From Gordionus sp. m RMFG-2023 (Eukaryota > Nematomorpha > Gordioida > Chordodea > Parachordodidae): a stretch of DNA of 64,000 nucleotides. Under the pieces are notes generated by a model. The model saw nothing but the letters and a program-made list of their open reading frames with translations, was not told the origin of the DNA and did not search any database. The DNA is taken from positions 21,739,561 to 21,803,560 of the forward strand of contig NC_088775.1 of NCBI RefSeq assembly GCF_954871325.1. The letters run 5' to 3'. A program made the translations under genes and the position numbers. Positions 34,066 through 45,567 of this stretch are shown here, piece after piece; the stretch's first letter is position 1; each line of letters starts with the position of its first letter.

Positions 34066-36134
34066 AAATTTTAAAAGGTATCTTTGATGATCGTTTTATA
34101 GTTTATAAGTTTAAGAAAATATTTCTAAGATTATTCTACATTTCTTATTTTAAACCTTCATAGCACAGGTGAAAAAATGACACGAAGTCTAGGTGAGGTT
34201 CCCTCGAACCCCAGTTAGTATCCTCTATATTAGAATTAAATTTGCCGATAGCTTTCATATTTTAAACATATACTAAATAAACTCTAATTCACTGTTATAT
34301 TAAGTTTTTATTCTTATTTTAAGATTTTGTCAAAAAATTGACAAATTATTTTAAAATATATATAAAAAAATTAAAAAAATTGATGATGTAGAATGTTTAT
34401 CTAAGGTTTAAATATTAATATATTCTTCTCCGTTTAATCGCGATTTCCAGATTTACTCAGGTTAGCCAGTTTACCCTCTGATTTCTTCTCCATTTTATGA
34501 TATAAATTGGTTATTTATGCTTAATATGATACACGGATGACAACATGAGGTCTATGTGTACCCCAAGCTCCAAAAAACTGTTATAGTTAATGAACTATCA
34601 AATCAAAATTAATTTTGCATATATATATATTTTTTACCTAAAAAATATTAAGCTACTAAAAGGTTCAGACAAAAATATCTTAAGAATTTTAGGTAACGTT
34701 TTTTAAATGACTGGTATTATAGCTTCAAGTTTCCATTTTAAAATGACTTATATAATATTCAAATTAAATAGTCCCACCTATTCTATGAAGGGTTAAATTA
34801 AACTCCTGATAAGGGTTAAATTAAACTTCTGATTTCCTTTACTTATCTTTTTCCAAAAGTAAAAACAGCTGACATAGTATAATATTAACTAAATGATTTT
34901 AAAATGGGAAATTTGAAATTTGTTTCTCTCACCCTCTTTCCTATTAATATTCTTTGCGGAGCCTCGTTTAACCTACAAAAAATTTGAGCAGTAATCATTT
35001 TAGATATTATAATTTAGTTGATATTTAGCAGTAATGATTAAAATGTAAAAAATAATATTTAGAATGTTTATCAAATCTTTGAAGCTATTATTTTGGAAAT
35101 CGAGAAAGCAGACGGTAATTTCAAAGAAAAATCATCATGTATTATCACATGAAATTCAATGATATTTTATAAAAAATGTTTATTTGATTAGTATAATTTT
35201 TTTTACACATTTTATAATAAAAATGAGAGAGATTTTAATATCTTATGATTAGTAATAGTTTACGTTAATAATTTCGATACTATCTATATTGTAGAAGAAT
35301 ATCATATTTGCAATATATTATTGTATTATTAATGCACCCCTTTATTATATAAATTTGAATTTATGCTGTTTATTATTGGTTTTCTTTAATATACTTTATT
35401 TATGATTTTTTTTAAATATTGTAAATAAATTTTATATCTATATATCTTGGTACCTCCTTTCATGTTGTGGTGCAAATGTTAATAAATTTGGACTGATTAT
35501 TCAACCACTTTCTTTTATTTAGATCATTTTACACTCAAACATTTTGGTTAATAATTTATTAAATATTTATCTATCAATTAAGTAGGGATTGATAGCTAAT
35601 TATTAGCGCCGTCACTTTTTTCTATTAGCTATAGCAAAGATTTAATCTTTTTTTATTCCAATCAAACTATAATATAATATTATAAAACCTTATTCTTTAA
35701 AAACGGAGGTGATCCTAATAAACATGAAAAATTATATTTTAAAATGGTAATTTGTATATTTTTTTTTTTAAATTTTGACGTTGTCCAAGGGAAGAAAAAA
35801 ATATAATTTATTAATTTCGAGTATATAATATTTCCTCGGCTATATCAATTCGGTTAGAATTTACATTTTTTAATATTTTTATATTAAAAGACAGGCATAT
35901 AAAATTTTTTTTTAAAAAATAGCGCATGTATTGTATTTAAAACAAACAAATGTGTAAAAATTAAATCTAATTTAAAAAAATAATAACTATGAGATCGGTT
36001 TACTTGCATTGCAATATGGAACCATGAATAGCAATACATTAATTTGATGAATAGCCATCGTAATGGCTTGCTTGAAATACAGTAATAATATGATTTGTAA
36101 ACATTTCCATATATGTTAAAAAACATTACAATAT
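34066..36134. other. AT-rich DNA, no gene seen
   Basis: No ORF with credible composition. A short direct repeat GATAAGGGTTAAATTAAACT / GAAGGGTTAAATTAAACTCC lies at 34785-34830. The 80-residue minus-strand ORF at 35884-36126 is asparagine/phenylalanine-biased noise. Confidence 0.5.
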
Positions 36135-36439
36135 TAAAACAAAATCCATAATTAACGACGATCCATATTTATTCATAATTATATTTATCTATCCATTAAA
36201 AAAAATATAAAGATTATAAATAATAATTATCCAGCTTCATATATTCTTCATCCCCACTTGTTCTTCCCAGCTGACATCTTCTCCAATTAATCCAATATCT
36301 TCACTCCAAATCTCCAACAAAGGACTTTTTATTGACAATCAACCATATGATCATCTCAATTAATTCCCCTGTCAGAAAATAACTGACATTTGATGTATTA
36401 TATTAAATTTATTCCTTCTTTTCTTCAACAGCTACAACA
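36135..36439 (+). repeat. ~320-bp dispersed repeat, copy A
   Basis: From TAAAACAAAATCCATAATTA to CAACAGCTACAACA this matches 42761-43099 at very high identity, apart from two short stretches missing here. It includes the GC-richer part TTCCCAGCTGACATCTTCTC. The two copies flank the second foldback element 6.3 kb apart. No ORF. Could be a SINE body or a solo repeat. Confidence 0.85.
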
Positions 36440-36579
36440 CGCCCACCCTTCACCAGCCTAGCGTCCCTTTCTCTGTGGTGGTGTTGTATCGAATCACCCT
36501 TTGAATTTTATCGACCTTGAATTGTATCAAATCGCCCCTTTGAATTGCATCGAATCGCCCCTTTGAATTGTATCGGGAC
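36432..36579 (+). repeat. Small inverted repeat and ~23-bp minisatellite
   Basis: TACAACACGCCCACC at 36433 faces GGTGGTGTTGTA at 36476, forming a hairpin. It is followed by three to four copies of CGAATCGCCCCTTTGAATTG variants up to the foldback element. GC-rich for this window. Confidence 0.7.
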
Positions 36580-36589
36580 TAGTGTTGCG

Positions 36590-36805
36590 TAATCGGCTAA
36601 TTTTAGCCGACTAAAAACGGCTTAGCCGAGATTTTAGGTGGAAAAATCGGCTAAGCCTAATTAGGTATAGCCTAAAAATCGGCTAAGCCTAATTAGGCTA
36701 AGCCTAAAAATCGGCTAAACCTAATTAGGCTAAGCCTAAAAATCGGCTAAACCAATTAGGCTAAGCCTAAAAATCGGCTAAGCTTAAAAATTGGCTAAAA
36801 TAAAT
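36590..36805. repeat. Left end cap of foldback element 2
   Basis: Tandem ~32-bp units built from CGGCTAAGCC, CCTAATTAGG and GGCTAAGCCTAAAAAT. Each unit is itself nearly palindromic. Inverted partner at 40665-40855. Confidence 0.9.
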
Positions 36806-37257
36806 TATTCAAAATTCTGCATCAATGCTTAGCATTAATTATTATTTATTTATTTTAGTAAAATAATTTATTTTATTTATATTTAATGTAAATATTTTAT
36901 TATTATTAACAAATAAACATGATATGATTTAATATTTTTTATTTATATTATTATATTTTGAAATGAAAATAAATTTATTTATTTGATGTTTTTTAATAAA
37001 AAAAAATAATATGCTGCTATATTGTAAAAATGTAATATTCTTTAAATATAATTTATTAGTGATTTTCACAATCTTCTTTGTAAATACATCTTTTATTGAG
37101 GAATTATATTGTAAATTTTATTAGATAAATAAACAATCTTTTAGGTGAAATCTTATATCATTTTTTTTAATTATCTATTTATTATTAAATGAGGTGGATT
37201 TTATGAAACTTTTTTGATGTTATTTTATATGATCTTTTTAAGGATAATATTTTAATG

Positions 37258-38605
37258 TGATAATTGTCATAATCGTTCTTTTATAAGTTTTTTGAATTTT
37301 TTTGAAGAAAGTATGTTAAAATAAGTATTAATAACATGTGTAAATACAAATTTAATGAAGATGTACCAATGAAAAGTGACAATTGTCATAATCGTTATTT
37401 TTCGGGTTTTTGAATTTTTTTGACGAAAATATGTTAAAATAAGAATTAATAACATGTGTATATATAAATTTAGTGAAGATGTACCAATGAAAAGTGACAA
37501 TTGTCATAATAATGGTTAATTTTAAAGTTTTTTGAATTTTTTTGACGAAAATTTGTTAAAATAAGTATTAATAACATGTGTAAATATAAATTTAGTGAAG
37601 ATGTACCATAAAAGTGACAATTGTCATAATCGTTATTTTTAAAGTTTTTCGAATTTTTTTGACGAAAATATGTTAAAATAAGAATTAATAACATGTGTAA
37701 ATATAAATTTAGTGAAGATGTACCAATGAAAAGTGACAATTGTCATAATGGTTAATTTTAAAGTTTTTTGATTTTTTTTGACGAAAATTTGTTAAAATAA
37801 GTATTAATAACATGTGTAAATATAAATTTAGTGAAGATGTACCATAGAAAAGTGACAATTGTCATAATCGTTATTTTTAAAGTTTTTCGAATTTTTTTGA
37901 CGAAAATATGTTAAAATAAGAATTAATAACATGTGTAAATATAAATTTAGTGAAGATGTACCAATGAAAAGTGACAATTGTCATAATGGTTAATTTTAAA
38001 GTTTTTTGAATTTTTTTGACGAAAATATGTCAAAATAAGTATTAATAACATGTGTAAATATAAATTTAGTGAAGATAGTGACATTTGTCATAATCGTTAA
38101 TTTTAAAGTTTTTTGATTTTTTTTAAGAAAATATGTTAAAATAAGTATTAATAACATGTGTAAATATAAATTTAGTGAAGATGTACCAATGAAAAGTGAC
38201 ATTTGTCATAATTGTTATTTTTAAAGTTTTTTGAATTTTTTTGAAGAAAATATGTTAAAATAAATATTAAAAACATGTTTAAATAAAAATTTAGTGAAGA
38301 TGTACCATAGAAAAGTGACAATTGTCATAATCGTTATCTTTAAAGTTTTTTGAATTTTTTTGACGAAAATATGTTAAAATAAGAATTAATAACATGTGTA
38401 TATATAAATTTAGTGAAGATGTACCAATGAAAAGTGACAATTGTCATAATGGTTAATTTTAAAATTTTTTGAATTTTATTGACAAAGATATTTTAAAATA
38501 AGTATTGATAACATGTTTAAATAAAAATTTAGTGAAAATGTACTCCAGATAAGCGACAATTGTCATAATCGTTATTTTTAAAGTTTTTTGATTTTTTTTG
38601 ACGAA
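37258..38605 (+). repeat. 119-bp satellite array, left arm of foldback 2
   Basis: About 12 units spaced 118-120 bp, each with GTGACAATTGTCATAATCG, TTTTTTGAATTTTTTTGACG, AAATATGTTAAAATAAG, AATAACATGTG and GTGAAGATGTACCAATGAAA. Neighbouring units are almost identical. They alternate CGTTATTTTTAAAG and GGTTAATTTTAAAG versions, giving a ~238-bp two-unit repeat. ORFs across it (minus strand, SLFIGTSSLNLYLHM repeats) arise from the repeat and lack a stable frame. Confidence 0.93.
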
Positions 38606-38879
38606 AATAGTTAACTTGCATCGATATTGATTTTAAAATAGAAAAAAAAGTTTACCCAAATTTTAAACAAGATTGTCTGATGAAAATTGGTAAAAAAAAT
38701 AATAATTTCTAACTTAGGATTAGATATTATGATATAAATTTTGCATATTAATTTCTGACCCGATGAACAAATGTAATAAAATGCCAATTTGCTCCTGTTT
38801 TTGGGGAAGAATCTATTATTACCATATGTGTTTCTATGGCATATACTCAGGCAATTTTAATTTTACAATCTATATTTTT
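38606..38879. other. Centre of foldback element 2
   Basis: Unique sequence between the opposed arrays, with TTGCTCCTGTTTTTGGGG and CTATGGCATATACTCAGG. The 63-residue ORF at 38763 runs into the satellite and is not believed. Confidence 0.6.
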
Positions 38880-40210
38880 ACCCATTTACATCAAAGAAAT
38901 TTTAAAAATAACGATTATGACAATTGTCACTTTTCTATAGTACATCTTCACTAAATTTTTATTTAAACATGTTATTATTTCGTCAACAAAAATCAAAAAA
39001 TTTAAAAAATAATGATTATGACAATTGTCGCTTATCTAGAGTACATCTTCTCTAAATTTATATTTACACATGTTATTAATACATATTTTAACATATTTTC
39101 GTCAAAAAAACTTTAAAAATAACGATTATGACAATTGTCACTTTTCATTGTCTTCACTAAATTTATATTTACACATGTTATTAATACTTATTTTAACATA
39201 TTTTCGTCAAAAAATTCAAAAAACTTTAAAAATAACCATTATGACAATGTCAATTTTCTATGGTACATCTTCACTAAATTTTATTTAAACATGTTATCAA
39301 TACTTATTTTAACATATTTTCTTCAAAAAAATTCAAAAAACTTATAAAATTACGATTATGACAATTGTCACTTTTCTATGGTACATCTTCACTAAATTTA
39401 TATTTACACATGTTATTAATACTTATTTTAACAAATTTTCTTCAAAAAAATTCCAAAAACTTATAAAATAACGATTATGATAATTGTCACTTTTCTATGG
39501 TACATCTTCACTAAATTTTTATTTAAACATGTTTTTACTACTTATTTTAACATATTTTTTTCAAAAAAATTCAAAAAACTTATAAAATAACGATTATGAC
39601 AAATGTCACTTTTCATTGGTACATCTTCACTAAATTTATATTTACACATGTTATTAATACTTATTTTAACCTATTTTCTTCAAAAAAATTCAAAAAACGT
39701 ATAAAATAACGATTATGACAATTGTCACTTTTCTATGGTACATCTTCACTAAATTTTTATTTAAACATGTTTTTAATACTTATTTTAACAAATTTTCTTC
39801 AAAAAAATTCAAAAAACGTATAAAATAACGATTATGACAATTGTCACTTTTCTATGGTACATCTTCACTAAATTTTTATTTAAACATGTTTTTAATACTT
39901 ATTTTAACATATTTTCTTCAAAAAAATACAAAAAACTTTAAAAATAACTATTATGACAATTGTCAATTTTCTATGGTACATCTTCACTAAATTTTTATTT
40001 AAACATGTTATTAATACTTATTTTAACATATTGTCGTCAAAAAAAATCAAAAAACTTTAAAAATAGCGATTATGACAATTGTCACTTTTTTTTGGTACAT
40101 CTTCACTAAATTTATATTTACACATGTTATTAATACTTATTTTAACCTATTTTCTTCAAAAAAATTCAAAAAACTTATAAAATAACGATTATGACAATTG
40201 TCACATTAAA
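38880..40210 (-). repeat. 119-bp satellite array, right arm of foldback 2
   Basis: About 12 units, the inverted counterpart of 37258-38605. Each carries CGATTATGACAATTGTCACT and GGTACATCTTCACTAAATTT. Followed by the inverted copy of the shared subterminal region (40210-40660) and the right end cap (40665-40855). Confidence 0.93.
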
Positions 40211-40877
40211 ATATTATCCTTAAAAAGATCATATAAAATCATCAAAAAAGTTTCATAAAATCCACCTCATTTAATAAAAAATAGATAAATTTTAAAAAAA
40301 TGATAAAAAAATTATAAAAGATTTCACCTAAAAGATTGTTTATTTATCTAATAAAATTTACAATATAATTCCTCAATAAAAGATGTATTTATAAAGAAGA
40401 TTGTGAAAATGACTAATAAATTATATTAAAAAGAATATTACAATTTTACAATATAGCAGCATATTATTTTTTTTATTAAAATAACATCAAATAAATAAAT
40501 TTATTTTCATTTCAAAATATAATAATATAAATAAAAAATATTAAATCATATCATGTTTATTTGTTGATATTAATAAAATATTTACATTAAATATAAATAA
40601 AATAAATTATTTTACTAAAATAAATAAATAATAATTAATACTAAGCATCGATGCAGAATTTTGACTAATTTAATTTTAGCAGATTTATATAGGCTTAGCC
40701 GATTTTTAGGCTTAACCTAATTAGGCTTAGCCGATTTTTAGTTTTAGCCGATTTTTAGGCTTACCTAATTAGGCTTAGCCGATTTTTAGGCTTAGCCTAA
40801 TTAGGCTTAGCCGATTTTTAGGCTTAGCCTTATTAGGCTTAGGCTAGTTTTTAGCCGATTACGCAACACGGGACGCC

Positions 40878-42630
40878 TTGAAGACGTTCAGGGAATTTGT
40901 CGAATCGTCTTCCCTTATGATGATTTATAATATAATATCGCCGATACCTTTCAGTATATTATCGCGAAAACACATATTATCAAAAATGACATGTACATTG
41001 GGGTATCTGCATTTATAATCTATGGAACATTAATATTGACAATGTAATATCAGCCAAACATAATAATTCATTCATTTTAAGACATTTGGGAAATATGAGC
41101 TATAATATACATTATTTGGGTATGATTCATGGTAATTAAGAAATAATGATTTTACATATAATAATGTAATGTGAACACATGGTCTATGTGTGAAATGCAA
41201 TTTCAACACATGTAATTTTCCTTCTGTCATGTGAAAAAACAAAGCTACCTTTTTATAAATATCTCCTAAAATGAATAGAAAAATCCATCTTTAGGTATTA
41301 AAAATAATTGCGAAACTTTGCCAAACAAAGATTTTAAATAAAATTACAAAACATATATATAGAAATAAATTTAATATTTTATAGGGAGGAAAAATATATA
41401 ATACGTAGAAAATACAATATTTCCCATCTAGAAATTACTCAGTATCCTAAGAAAAATATACCATTTCTACCTACCTCTGCCATCACAATGAGCACAAATT
41501 CACAAAAATGTAGAATGCAACGTAACAAAAATGAGAATATAATGGGCTATATTAATACACCTTCACAATATAAAATAATTTGAGTCTTTTCTTTAAAAAA
41601 AATGTTCATAAAATAAATAGTAAAATGTGATGTGCTATAAAATTATTACAAAGATAAAAAAATGTAATATGCATCAAAAATTTACAAAAAAAAAATTTAC
41701 ACAAAAAAAAACTTTCTCCAGTATGCAAACTAAACAATATTCTCACCTCAAGGCATACCCATCAACATGGCTGACCTTATCTGTAAAAATATTTTCCCTT
41801 CACATCATTGCATACCATAAAAATAATATAATAATTGCAAATAAAACTTTTTATAAAATTTTATAATTAAAAAAAAATATATATATATTAAATATAGAGA
41901 TTTCATAATTTAAAAAAAAATATTACACATCATCTAATATATCATATAAATTCCTAACCAATTTATATATATATCAAATGCAGACACTAAATCAAAATAA
42001 CTATCCACCTCTAACATTGGATATTATTCTGTCTTCATCATACTTCAATTCCTTTAAATTATCATTCATAATTAAATATATCATATGTGTAATCCACATT
42101 ACACCCTATTTCATAAAAATGGTTAATTACTTCAAAATTAACAACAATAACTCACCCTCAATAGATCACTTAATAATATATCAACCTTAATTGAAACTGA
42201 ATTACATATACAATATATTAACATTAATTAATAATAAATGATCCCACACATGTCCATCCCTTTAAAAACCCAAAATGCATAATTATATAATACACACTTT
42301 ATTACAAAAGTCCATTTCTATATATATTTTCATAAATTTCAAATATTTAAATATTTAGCAATCCTTTCTGTCCTGCTGATTTTGAGGTCTTAGCTCCCTA
42401 TGACGGAATACCTATAACACTATTCAATAAGTCTTAAGGCGTATAAAATAATAATTAAAATTGGATGTACAATATACATCTAGACATATAATATACCAAA
42501 TATTACTGTCTTAAATTCCTGATCTTATTTTCATATTCCTGCCTAATACTCATTACATACTTTTTATCTTATGCCTTTTAAGTTAAATATTTAATATGAA
42601 ATTACAGAAACCCTTAAACTCACCTTTTCC
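40878..42630. other. AT-rich DNA, no gene seen
   Basis: Small ORFs at 41627-41866 and 41978-42190 are lysine/asparagine/isoleucine-rich and match nothing. No element ends recognised. 42361-42430 is a little richer in GC (CTTTCTGTCCTGCTGATTTT) without a recognisable product. Confidence 0.5.
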
Positions 42631-42633
42631 TGA

Positions 42634-42759
42634 CCCCCTGTATCGTGGTTAGTACTACTGCGCTGCCAAAAATTTATCAGATAAAATATATATCAACAAA
42701 AATTTTGTTTTACCTTTAAAACCGCATTAACCCAGGTTCGAATCATGGTCACGGCACCA
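42634..42759 (+). pseudogene. tRNA-His-like sequence with CCA, degenerate
   Basis: The 5' part GTATCGTGGTTAGTACTACT + GCG matches the D-arm and A-box region of animal tRNA-His. The 3' part CCGCATTAACCCAGGTTCGA + ATCATGGTCACGGCA matches its anticodon-stem 3' strand, T-arm and acceptor. Between them about 60 bp of AT-rich sequence replaces the anticodon loop, no GTG anticodon is placed correctly, and the 5' acceptor strand does not pair. CCA follows the discriminator A directly (42757-42759), although eukaryotic tRNA genes do not encode CCA. This suggests a retroposed tRNA or the head of a SINE. Not a working tRNA gene. Confidence 0.65.
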
Positions 42760-42760
42760 A

Positions 42761-43099
42761 TAAAACAAATCCATAATTAACGACGATCCATATTTATTCA
42801 TAATTATATTTATCTGCCCATTAAAAAAAATATAAAGATTATAAATAATAATTATCCAGCTTCATATATTCTTCATCCCCACAGGTCCATTCTTTGTTCT
42901 TCCCAGCTGACATCTTATCCAATTAATCCAATATCTTCACTCCAAATCTCCAACAAAGGACTTTTTATTGACAATCAACCATGTGATCATCTCGTTTTCT
43001 TCCCCTCCACCAGGAAAAACTAATTCCCTTGTCAGAAAATAACTGACATTTGATGTATTATATTAAATTTATTCCTTCTTTTCTTCAACAGCTACAACA
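42761..43099 (+). repeat. ~320-bp dispersed repeat, copy B
   Basis: Near-identical to 36135-36439, with two extra short stretches (AGGTCCATTCTTTG and CTTCCCCTCCACCAGGAAAA). It starts one base after the CCA of the tRNA-His-like sequence, so the two may together form a SINE of which copy A lacks the head. Confidence 0.85.
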
Positions 43100-43781
43100 A
43101 TAATTATTTTACTCTTCGTGATTATTCTAAAAACTTGTTGAGAAAAACACTTCCTTTTTTAAAAATTTCAAAGATGTAAAAACATTATTATTTTTAAAAT
43201 TTCTGATATTTTTTTTGCAACTTAAATTAAAACTTCTAATTTAATAATTCTTTTTTAAATTTGTACTATTTTAATTTTAAACATCTAATAATTTTTTTTA
43301 TTTATAATTTTTTTCCGATTAGAAAAATATTCCTATTTTATTTAAAAGTTAAATTTTACTATCGCTAATATTTTGAATCTATCTCCAATTTCAGGCTTGT
43401 TAATTTAAAAATCGATTATTTACTAACTTTATATACATAAATGAAACTTCATATTCCCTCGAGGGGGGGGGGGGTTATCTGAAATAACAAATTGATACCA
43501 AAATTTACCTATCCTATCAAATTCCCTTAAATGTCTAACTGATATTACAAACTGATGTCAATATTCGAATATTCACGAGCAACTAAATTTTGATCCTATT
43601 TATTTGCGGAAAAAAATGGTTATTGAAGCGATGAAAAAAATGGAATTGGCTAAATCAGAGCAAACTAATTGTTGATCAGCTCATTGTAAACACAATTGCT
43701 CATGACTGAATTTATCCATTGGTTCAGTTTATTGTTTCAAACAGGAAGCTTTCCCTGAATATTACAACTACCATTTATCTG
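43100..43781. other. AT-rich DNA with a poly-G tract
   Basis: No gene recognised. A run of about 12 G at 43462-43473 follows CCCTCGA. Read on the minus strand it resembles the poly-C tracts just inside the right ends of the hAT elements at 18826 and 23433, so it may mark a decayed hAT end. Confidence 0.4.
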
Positions 43782-44004
43782 ATTATATAATAAAACAACG
43801 AGGTCGGAAGAAAAAGACAACACAGGACTTCAATTGAATATAACTGAATTGTCTGGTAATAATAACGGCGATACCATCAAACATAATAGAACACCTATCG
43901 CCTCATCCATGGGTGAGCCAGTCGGCTATATCAAAATGATCAATGGGTTGGAGCCGGAAGGGTTGGAAAAGAACCCGATGAGAAACGCTCCAGATTTAAT
44001 TTAA
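43782..44004 (+). other. Open stretch with coding-like composition
   Basis: A frame open from 43782 to a stop at 44002-44004 reads, among others, GNNNGDTIKHNRTPIASSMG and GYIKMINGLEPEGLEKNPMR. Base composition is far richer in GC than the neighbours and codon third positions vary, as expected of a once-coding exon. A splice acceptor could lie at AACGAG before 43803. I do not recognise the product and see no partner exon. It may be a terminal exon of a host gene or a decayed element ORF. Confidence 0.3.
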
Positions 44005-45559
44005 ATTCGAAATTAACATTTTGACAAGATGAAAAATATTTCTTTTAAAAATTTATTCTTTCTGGAAGAGACGGTTTAAATATTATTTCGCACTATAGGT
44101 GTCACCCTTGGGAAAGGCCATCTGTTAAGTTACCTCCGTCTTATAAAATTTCTTAAGTTTCTTTGTAGTTATAAATTATAGATCGTTGTGAATTCGGGGG
44201 TGTAATTAAAACGAGATTCTATGGGGATTAAATTATTTTTTTTTACATTTGAGGCTAATTTATTTTATGTTTAATTTCCTATAAAAGGGACATCAATCAT
44301 AATCTTATATTTTTAACTTTTTATAATTAATAATAATAATCATATATTTTTAAAATTGAATAAAATTCTAAAAATTTGTGGTAATATTTAGGTTGAAATA
44401 AAATAATTCTTTTTAGTATTATGCCAAATTAAAATTTGAAAGTCTTGATTATTTTTACACAGTGTAGTAGTAACTTAATTTAAATCATGATAACACAAAC
44501 TCGTTCACAAGCAATTTTCGATTCCCATCTTACTCTATGTGTATCTGAAGCTCTCAATTTCATAAACATTATTAATTTTTATTGTTATTTTGTATAACAA
44601 CCATTTTGTAATAATTTTATTCATTCTTATTTCGTTTAAGTTATGTAGGCATACATAATTTTAATAAATTGTGTAGAATTGTGTAGTTTGACCATTGTAG
44701 AAGATAAAAACATAGTTGAATGTAAATAAAAAAGGTAATAGATTGAAAATGAGTATGAAAATTGAAACATAATAACAAAATTTATGTTTCCTTTATTCAT
44801 CTTCAATAAATATAAAATAATAAATTATAGAAAAATATACTAAATTAACATTATAAAAGATTATGAAAAAATTACAAAAAAATTAAAGTTATACAAATAA
44901 AAAGAATTTTAAAAAATTCTTCCCCCCCCCCCCCACCAAAAAATTTAGTATGTAATATTTATCTCTATATATGTCATATTGGGATATAGAATCATGTGGG
45001 ATTCGGAATCCCAACATGGGGATTCGAGATCTTGAATCCCCACGTTTTATTAGGAATCTTTTTTTTAAAATAAATATTTAAAAAATATTCCGAATCCCCA
45101 TGTAATGCAAATTTATAATTAATAGTTGCTTATTTGAAAAAATAATATAATTACTTTTTCTTCCCTTTTTTGCCGTCTGGCTGAAGGCCAAAATAAGAGA
45201 TTTAAAAAGAGAATGTTTAAGAAAGTAAACAGTATAAAATTAAGGCATATAATGAATGAAAAGGGATAAGGTTAGACATTTTTGTTTTAGTAAATTTATA
45301 TAAAATATCAAATATTTTCACATTGAATATATATTTTAAAAAAAATACTTTTTGCAACTATTCTTCATGCTATATGACATTTCTTTGAACATTTAAGGTT
45401 GTTATTGAAACACTCGCGCCTTTTATTCATGCAACCCATTTTGCAATTGCATAACAATGTTTTCCCATAGTTTTTAACATTCCGACAAGCTCCTAAATAT
45501 TTTTAGCAGTTTAAATAAAAAAAAATAAATACATTTTATGTACATGAATTAATTTAAAG
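44005..45559. other. AT-rich DNA, poly-C tract and GGATTC words
   Basis: No gene seen. A run of about 13 C at 44922-44934 resembles the poly-C tracts inside hAT right ends. At 45000-45110 GGGATTCGGAATCCC-type words recur (AATCCCCACGT, GGAATCCCAACATGGGGATT), another element end of the word-rich type whose partner is not identified. Confidence 0.4.
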
Positions 45560-45567
45560 AGTATACA

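Larger units (their letters stand above)
36580..40869. mobile_element. Foldback element 2 (GGCTTAGCC ends, satellite arms)
   Basis: Tips TAGTGTTGCGTAATCGGCTA and the complement ending GCCGATTACGCAACAC. End caps of a ~32-bp word repeat (36590-36805; 40665-40855) come first, then a ~480-bp stretch homologous to that of foldback element 1. Two opposed satellite arrays follow (37258-38605 and 38880-40210) around a ~270-bp centre. CGGGAC flanks both sides (36574-36579; 40869-40874), consistent with a target duplication ATCGGGAC slightly eroded at the right junction. No protein-coding gene. The TAGTGTTG tip is shared with the short hAT-type elements at 24685 and 25999, which suggests mobilisation by a hAT transposase. 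Confidence 0.85.

Noticed and set aside
37267-39347. ORFs encoding repeated MSLFIGTSSLNLYLHM-type peptides in both satellite arms
   Set aside because: They arise from the 119-bp unit, which is not a multiple of three. Frames shift between units and the same peptides appear on opposite strands in the two arms.
37258-40210. CRISPR array
   Set aside because: Units are fully homologous head-to-tail with no unique spacers, and the genome is eukaryotic.
42634-42759. Functional tRNA-His gene with an intron
   Set aside because: No GTG anticodon in place, the acceptor stem does not pair, and CCA is encoded.
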